Origin: UBA9655 sp964597045
Lineage (GTDB): Bacteria > Pseudomonadota > Alphaproteobacteria > UBA9655
Length of the DNA stretch: 64,000 nucleotides
Reading direction: 5' to 3'
NCBI GenBank assembly: GCA_964597045.1
Contig: CAZQWE010000005.1
Span: 62,001-126,000 of the forward strand
Part shown: positions 59,525 to 64,000 of the stretch, piece after piece
Layout of the letters: each line of letters begins with the position of its first letter
How positions within the stretch are numbered: position 1 is the first letter of the stretch
Translations under genes and position numbers: made by a program
Notes under the pieces: model-generated
Databases searched by the model: none
What the model was told of the DNA's origin: nothing
The model's input: the letters and a program-made list of their open reading frames with translations, nothing else

Positions 59525-60121
59525 TTAGCTCTTCTTTTTTAGATGAGAAATTTTTAAAATTCTTCCCGTAGAATCGGTTAAACTCGAAAAAATTTCAAGC
59601 TCAAATTCCCATTTATTTTCTGCCATTTGAATCTCCGTTTCCGCATTCTTTCCCTTGAGAAAGAGACAAATTGAGTTTTCCTCAAGAAAAGGATAGGCAT
59701 ACTCGAGAAGTTGGGGTAAAGGTGCCAATGCCCTTGAGGTAAGGATATCAGCCTTCACATCCTTAACATGTTCAATACGGGATCTAATAAGCGTCACGAG
59801 CGTCGATGTTTCACGTGAAACATTTTCTAAAAAAAGACATTTCTTTAAATCAGATTCAATGAGAGTCACGGACAGTTTCCCTGGATTTGCCATGGCAAGA
59901 ACCATTCCTGGAAACCCTGCTCCCGATCCCAAATCGACTACCCTCACCTGGCTTTCAGATTGAGTATCAATATATTTTAAGAGCTGAAGCGAATCCTCAA
60001 AGTGTCTTGACTCAATTGTCGGGACAGTCGATGGAGCGATAAGGTTAACCTTCTTTTGCCATGCTTCGAGTAGATGTGCATAGGTTGAAAGTTTTTCTTG
60101 AAGCTCTGGATCTTTTATCAT
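59525..60121 (-). CDS. rsmG: 16S rRNA (guanine-527-N7)-methyltransferase RsmG
   Basis: The 198-residue protein has the GidB fold: VNLIAPSTVPTIESRHFEDSLQLLKYI, the SAM-binding VVDLGSGAGFPGMVLAMANP, and ILTSRALAPLPQLLEYAYPFL. It methylates G527 of 16S rRNA. A perfect parS lies inside it and is translated as ENVSRETST, in a place where RsmG normally has a short loop. The expected partner mnmG is not upstream; instead a type I secretion gene follows. rsmG-parA-parB run together. Confidence 0.96.
   Translation of the reverse strand: MIKDPELQEKLSTYAHLLEAWQKKVNLIAPSTVPTIESRHFEDSLQLLKYIDTQSESQVRVVDLGSGAGFPGMVLAMANPGKLSVTLIESDLKKCLFLENVSRETSTLVTLIRSRIEHVKDVKADILTSRALAPLPQLLEYAYPFLEENSICLFLKGKNAETEIQMAENKWEFELEIFSSLTDSTGRILKISHLKKKS
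59807..59822. promoter_or_regulatory. parS centromere site 5, inside rsmG
   Basis: Perfect TGTTTCACGTGAAACA within the rsmG coding sequence, read on the coding strand as NVSRET. Right flank TTTT, left flank CGTCGA. Confidence 0.93.
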
Positions 60122-60138
60122 TCACCCTCTTGAACCAA

Positions 60139-60154
60139 TGTTTCACGTGAAACA
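60139..60154. promoter_or_regulatory. parS centromere site 6
   Basis: Perfect TGTTTCACGTGAAACA 17 bp upstream of the rsmG start and 115 bp from the hlyD-like gene's stop, flanked by CAA and TTTT. Confidence 0.94.
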
Positions 60155-60269
60155 TTTTATTACATAGCCTTGTCGGCATTAAACCTTATAATGTCGAGCA
60201 AATTCTGAACAAGTCATCAGCAAATGACTTTATATTAGGGGTGCCCTGCATTCAAATCAATTTTTCAAA

Positions 60270-61607
60270 TCATCTTTCCGTAAATGATTCTTGAGAACCC
60301 TTAATAATGGGTTTGAGAAGATATTGAAGGAATGTCCGGTCTCCTGTCAAAATATCAACATCTGCCGGCATTCCTGGTGTTATAGGCAATTGCTTGCCTC
60401 GATATTCTAGATAATTCTTATCCGTAACAACCTTGACACGAAAGAAGTCTTTTCGTTGTTCCTGATCATGAACCGCATCTGGACTTATCTCAATAACTTT
60501 CCCCTTGAGGGTTCCATAAACAGCGTAGTCGTAAGAGGTAATCTTTACGGTTGCATCTTGGCCCGGGTGTAGGAAAGCCACATCAGAAGGAAGCACCATG
60601 GCTTCAACAAGCAAGGTGTCATCAACAGGTACAATTTCAAGAATCGTCTCTCCAGGACGGATAACCCCACCTGAGGTTTTGAGTTTTATATCCTTGACTA
60701 TACCATTCATGGGAGCCCTTATTTCATTACGACTCAAACGATCTTGAGACTCAGACAACTGTCCCTTTTCTTCTGAAAGCTTAATTTTGACATCCCTTAA
60801 GATTTCTTGATCTTCATTTTTAAATTTTATTCCGACTTGCTTAAGTTCAATGTTAGCTTGGTCGAGTGCCGCTTGAAGCTTGGGGAGGGAAGCTTGACTT
60901 TTTTCTATTTCTCCTTTGAGATTGGCTGTATCTCTTTCGAGTCGAAGAATTTCTCTTTTTGAGATGAGTTGTTCTTTTACAAGTGGTTCAACCATATTGA
61001 CTTCTTTTTGAGACAATCCATATTGGGCTTGTGCTTGATTCAGTCGGGCTTTCTCTTCCTCAAGCTCCTGTTTCTTTTGAACGATAATTTCTTCGGCAAT
61101 AATTTTTTGGTTTTCAATTTGTTGAATTCTTTCACGGTAATGATTCATTTCCGATTCAGCAATTAAAGGGGCTTCTTTCTTCACCAAATCGGGTACTGTA
61201 TAAGGCTTACCTTCAATTTGAGCTTCAAGACGTTCCGCAGCAGCGAGATATCTTAGGTATTCTTCTCTATTACTTTTCTCTCGCGCTTGGGCAATATTTG
61301 GATCCAATCGAACAAGAACTTGTCCTGCTTTCACCATTTCACCATCTTTGACAAGAACATTCTGAATAATTCCCCCTTCAAGGTGTGAGATAATTTGAAC
61401 CTCTTGAGAAGGAATCACTTTGCCGTGACCATGGGTGATGACACTGATTGTTGCCACACTTGACCAAATAAGAAATAAAACAATAAGGGTTGCAATAACC
61501 CCAAAGGTAATCACAGCAAAGCGGTGGGTCACTTCGCTTTGAGCAGCTATCTTCGGTTGCAAATAATCTAGTTCTTTCAGATGTGGTGAGTTTTTAAAAT
61601 CAACCAT
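60270..61607 (-). CDS. HlyD-family type I secretion membrane-fusion protein
   Basis: The 445-residue protein has one N-terminal membrane helix (VITFGVIATLIVLFLIWSSVA), then the biotinyl-lipoyl-like half VISHLEGGIIQNVLVKDGEMVKAGQVLVRLD. A long coiled coil (about residues 130-290) and EIRAPMNGIVKDIKLKTSGGVIRPGETILEIVP follow. It would connect the inner-membrane ABC transporter to a TolC-type outer channel. It lies 3 bases after the ABC gene in the same direction. Confidence 0.95.
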   Translation of the reverse strand: MVDFKNSPHLKELDYLQPKIAAQSEVTHRFAVITFGVIATLIVLFLIWSSVATISVITHGHGKVIPSQEVQIISHLEGGIIQNVLVKDGEMVKAGQVLVRLDPNIAQAREKSNREEYLRYLAAAERLEAQIEGKPYTVPDLVKKEAPLIAESEMNHYRERIQQIENQKIIAEEIIVQKKQELEEEKARLNQAQAQYGLSQKEVNMVEPLVKEQLISKREILRLERDTANLKGEIEKSQASLPKLQAALDQANIELKQVGIKFKNEDQEILRDVKIKLSEEKGQLSESQDRLSRNEIRAPMNGIVKDIKLKTSGGVIRPGETILEIVPVDDTLLVEAMVLPSDVAFLHPGQDATVKITSYDYAVYGTLKGKVIEISPDAVHDQEQRKDFFRVKVVTDKNYLEYRGKQLPITPGMPADVDILTGDRTFLQYLLKPIIKGSQESFTER

Positions 61608-61610
61608 GGC

Positions 61611-63761
61611 TTACCCCGCTGTTTTTGTTGAAGCTGCTTGAAGTGCTTCTAGAATTTGTTCTTTGGGTCCATCAGCAACAACCCGCCCGCCCTCAATGAC
61701 AATAATGCGATCCACAAAAGATAGGAGAGACGGACGATGTGTGACGAGTATGAGTGTTTTATGAGCCTTAAGAACCTCTTGAATACGATGAATAAAGGCT
61801 CTTTCTGAATTCGAGTCCATCATCGCTGTGGGTTCATCAAAGAGAAAGATGGCTGGATCGCGGACAAGGGCTCGTGCAATTGCAATGGTTTGCTTTTGCC
61901 CTCCAGAAAGCTCAGTCCCTCCCTCTCCCACCGGTATATCATATCCGAGTGGATGTTGGGAAACAAAGTCATGAACACCCGCAAGGGTAGAAGCTCTTAG
62001 AAGAGTCTTATCATCGACCACACTTCCGCCCATGGAAATGTTCTGTCGAATCGTGCCTCCAAACAGGAAAATGTCCTGGGGTATATACCCTATATTGGCT
62101 CTTAAATCGGCAGGATCAATTTGACGTATATCCGTCCCATCGATCAGAACAGTTCCAGATGTGGCTGTATAAAACCCTAAAATTAACTTTTCGATGGTTG
62201 TTTTCCCAGAGCCAATTCGGCCAATAAAGGCAACCTTCTCTCCTGGATTCACCTTAAAGGAAAGCTTATTTAAAATAAGTCCCTTATGGCCAGGATAGGA
62301 GAAATCAACATCTTTAAACTCTATACCCCCTTGAAAGGTAGGACGGTGAACAAAACGAATCGATTTGGGTCTCTCGACTGGCAAGCGTATTAATTGATTC
62401 AATCTCTTCAAGGATTCCATTGACTGATTCAATCGAGTTAAGAGGGAAACGACTTGCGTGAGAGGACCCATCGCCCTCCCCGAAAGAATAGAACAGGCAA
62501 TAAGACCGCCCATGGTTAATTGTTGTTCAGCTATTAAGTAAACTCCAACGATCATAACACCAACAACAGTAATATTTTGAGCAAACGTGGAGAGATTCAC
62601 AGCGAGAGCAGAAAGAAATCGGGTCACATTTGTCGATGAAGCGGCTTGTGCCACAAAGTTCTCCCATGAACTTTGCATCTTTCCTTCCACACCGAGTCCT
62701 TTAATGGTTTCGAGACCTTGAATCGATTGAATAAGAAGAGCATGCTTTTGGCCTCCTTCTGCATAGGTTTTTTTAATAGAATTGACGAGAGGTTTTTGCA
62801 AAAGGTAACTCGTGAGCAAAACGAGGGGAACCATAATTAAAGGAACAAGTGCAACAGGTCCTGCAATCAAATAAATGATAAAAATAAATAGAAAAATAAA
62901 AGGTAAATCAACAAGTGCGGATAAGGTAGCTGAAGAAATAAATTCCCTTAGGGTTTCAAATTCCCGCAGCTGATGAGCGAGAGTTCCTGATGACTTTGGA
63001 CGGGCTTCAAGCTTAAGGGCGAGCATCTGTTCATAAAGCCGACTTGCAAGGAGAATGTCAGCATTTTTTCCAGCCACATCTAAAAAATAGCCCCGAATGG
63101 TTCTTAAAATAAAATCGAAAATAAACACGATAAAAACGCCGATAGCCAAGAACCAAAGAGTTGTCATGGCATTATTAGGAACAACTCGATCGTATACAGC
63201 CATCACAAAGACCGTACTCGCCAGAGTGAATAAATTTATAAAAACCGATGTGAGAATAACCTGTGAGTAAATTGGCCAAAATTGAAGAAGCGTCCCCCAA
63301 AACCAATTTTGTTGAGGGGACTCCCTCGGCTCTTCTTGAGCCAAAGTCTCCTCCCACCTTTTATGGGTTAGTATGAGGGTACCATCATACCTCTTCCTTA
63401 GCTCTGAAAGAGGCATGGAACGAGATAAGAACTTACCCCCGGGGAACATAACAGTTGCGTGTTTATTATCGATGCTTTCTAAAACACAAGCATCTCCATT
63501 CTTTAAGATGAGAACACAAGGAGTGAGATCATTACTTATATCTTCAAAATCTTTAGAAACTTGGAGAGCATCAATATTGATACGGTCAGCAGCCCGAATA
63601 AAAAGCTCTGTTGTAAATTTCCCCTCAACAGGCATCCCAACTTTTAATGACGTTGCTGAAGTTGGACGATCATAAATTCCACTGAGTACAACTAAACATT
63701 CCAGTAATGGATCTATATTATCGAGTGAGGTTGCTGGAAATATTTCTTTAATTTCACTCAT
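61611..63761 (-). CDS. Type I secretion ABC transporter with C39-like N-terminal domain
   Basis: The 716-residue protein has an N-terminal C39-peptidase-like domain (about 20-130) that lacks the catalytic Cys/His pair. Such non-proteolytic CLD domains, as in LapB/HlyB, bind substrate. Six membrane helices follow, then an ATPase with GRIGSGKTTIEKLILG, LSGGQKQTIAIARAL and AIFLFDEPTAMMD. It exports large C-terminally signalled proteins such as RTX adhesins. No substrate gene is seen here. The start lies 124 bases from the divergent TolC-like gene. Confidence 0.95.
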   Translation of the reverse strand: MSEIKEIFPATSLDNIDPLLECLVVLSGIYDRPTSATSLKVGMPVEGKFTTELFIRAADRINIDALQVSKDFEDISNDLTPCVLILKNGDACVLESIDNKHATVMFPGGKFLSRSMPLSELRKRYDGTLILTHKRWEETLAQEEPRESPQQNWFWGTLLQFWPIYSQVILTSVFINLFTLASTVFVMAVYDRVVPNNAMTTLWFLAIGVFIVFIFDFILRTIRGYFLDVAGKNADILLASRLYEQMLALKLEARPKSSGTLAHQLREFETLREFISSATLSALVDLPFIFLFIFIIYLIAGPVALVPLIMVPLVLLTSYLLQKPLVNSIKKTYAEGGQKHALLIQSIQGLETIKGLGVEGKMQSSWENFVAQAASSTNVTRFLSALAVNLSTFAQNITVVGVMIVGVYLIAEQQLTMGGLIACSILSGRAMGPLTQVVSLLTRLNQSMESLKRLNQLIRLPVERPKSIRFVHRPTFQGGIEFKDVDFSYPGHKGLILNKLSFKVNPGEKVAFIGRIGSGKTTIEKLILGFYTATSGTVLIDGTDIRQIDPADLRANIGYIPQDIFLFGGTIRQNISMGGSVVDDKTLLRASTLAGVHDFVSQHPLGYDIPVGEGGTELSGGQKQTIAIARALVRDPAIFLFDEPTAMMDSNSERAFIHRIQEVLKAHKTLILVTHRPSLLSFVDRIIVIEGGRVVADGPKEQILEALQAASTKTAG

Positions 63762-63884
63762 TGTTTTCTCAACATCCTTATTTTTATTTTCATGTTTTTT
63801 TAAGGTCGTCGCTAAAAATTATAGCAATCCAATCCTAAATCGATCATAATCTGAAAAAGTTAACAAAAAAATAATAAGCCATTC

Positions 63885-64000
63885 ATGATTAATAAAACTA
63901 TTTACACCGTCACTTTTGCTAGTTTTTTGTCCTTTGTGACACTTTTACAAGCAACCACATTAAAAGAAACGGTTGTCGTCACTCTTGAAACCCATCCCTC
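63885..64000 (+). CDS. TolC-like outer membrane protein, 5' fragment at window end
   Basis: From ATG 63885 the frame is open to the window end (about 38 codons): a signal peptide (SFLSFVTLLQA) and TLKETVVVTLETHP, which matches the TolC/AggE start TLxEAV..AL..NP. It would supply the outer-membrane channel of the adjacent HlyD-ABC pair. Only the first residues are visible, so the call rests on the pattern and the divergent position. Confidence 0.7.
   Translation, partial: MINKTIYTVTFASFLSFVTLLQATTLKETVVVTLETHP

Noticed and set aside
60196..60240. AGTCAT...ATGACT stem after rsmG as a terminator
   Set aside because: Only 6 bp and no T-run on either strand, so not supported.

Overview
The window reads as a chromosomal segment of an alphaproteobacterium, most likely a host-associated or intracellular one of the Holosporales type. 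That placement is an inference. It rests on alphaproteobacterial gene orders (ffs-dnaX-ybaB-recR; lpoA-like/rsmI-yraN-BON lipoprotein; YceD-CBP3-BamE; Lgt-MidA-PgeF; DUF3576-leuS-lptE-holA; parB-parA-rsmG), on families typical of the class (TIGR02300, the fused indolepyruvate oxidoreductase, NDUFA9-like and CBP3-like proteins), on the fairly AT-rich sequence, and on the many small unknown proteins with signal peptides. No rRNA, tRNA or CRISPR array was recognised. The one certain RNA gene is the small SRP RNA at 4871-4965.

Layout. 1-12 kb: a truncated exported protein, a YgjP-like metallopeptidase, recG, a flavin reductase and a uracil-DNA glycosylase. These are followed by ffs, dnaX (gamma and tau apparently from a -1 shift on an A9 run), ybaB, recR and rpmE, then the LpoA-like lipoprotein divergent from rsmI-yraN-BON lipoprotein. 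11-28 kb: a predicted secreted LHH-type nuclease, a tricorn-type protease, paired small secreted proteins, msrB-msrA (the exported MsrB lacks its catalytic Cys), two prepilin-like proteins, an asparagine-synthetase homologue with both active sites altered, ygfZ, cdd, glyS-glyQ and a DUF4143 ATPase. 28-33 kb: a sugar transferase, trpS and two tandem murJ genes. 33-40 kb is an accessory stretch: YefM-YoeB, a Fic/HTH 'mobile mystery' pair, a HAD hydrolase and several exported unknown proteins. 40-49 kb returns to core genes: cmk, rpsA, the YceD/CBP3/BamE group, an NDUFA9-like protein, PgeF, MidA and Lgt. 49-64 kb: two basic secreted proteins, the large 2-oxoacid oxidoreductase, leuS-lptE-holA, parB-parA-rsmG, and a type I secretion system (HlyD and ABC, with a TolC-like gene starting divergently at the window end).

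Two features tie the window together. First, six perfect 16-bp parS palindromes (TGTTTCACGTGAAACA) lie between 12.1 and 60.2 kb, two of them inside coding sequence, together with parA and parB. The window is therefore a chromosome-partitioning region, probably not far from the origin. Second, a family of GC-rich hairpin repeats with core GGCGTCATCCC...GGGATGACGCC recurs singly, as pairs in inverted orientation, and nested in a larger inverted repeat. One pair runs into the predicted start of the ygjP-like gene.

I did not find one large unmistakably novel defence or biosynthetic system. The strongest leads are the dnaX slippery site, the parS array with coding-embedded sites, the two degenerate enzymes (AsnB-like and MsrB-like), the orphan LHH-type nuclease, the Fic/HTH pair with its 13-bp operator-like repeats, and the palindromic elements.
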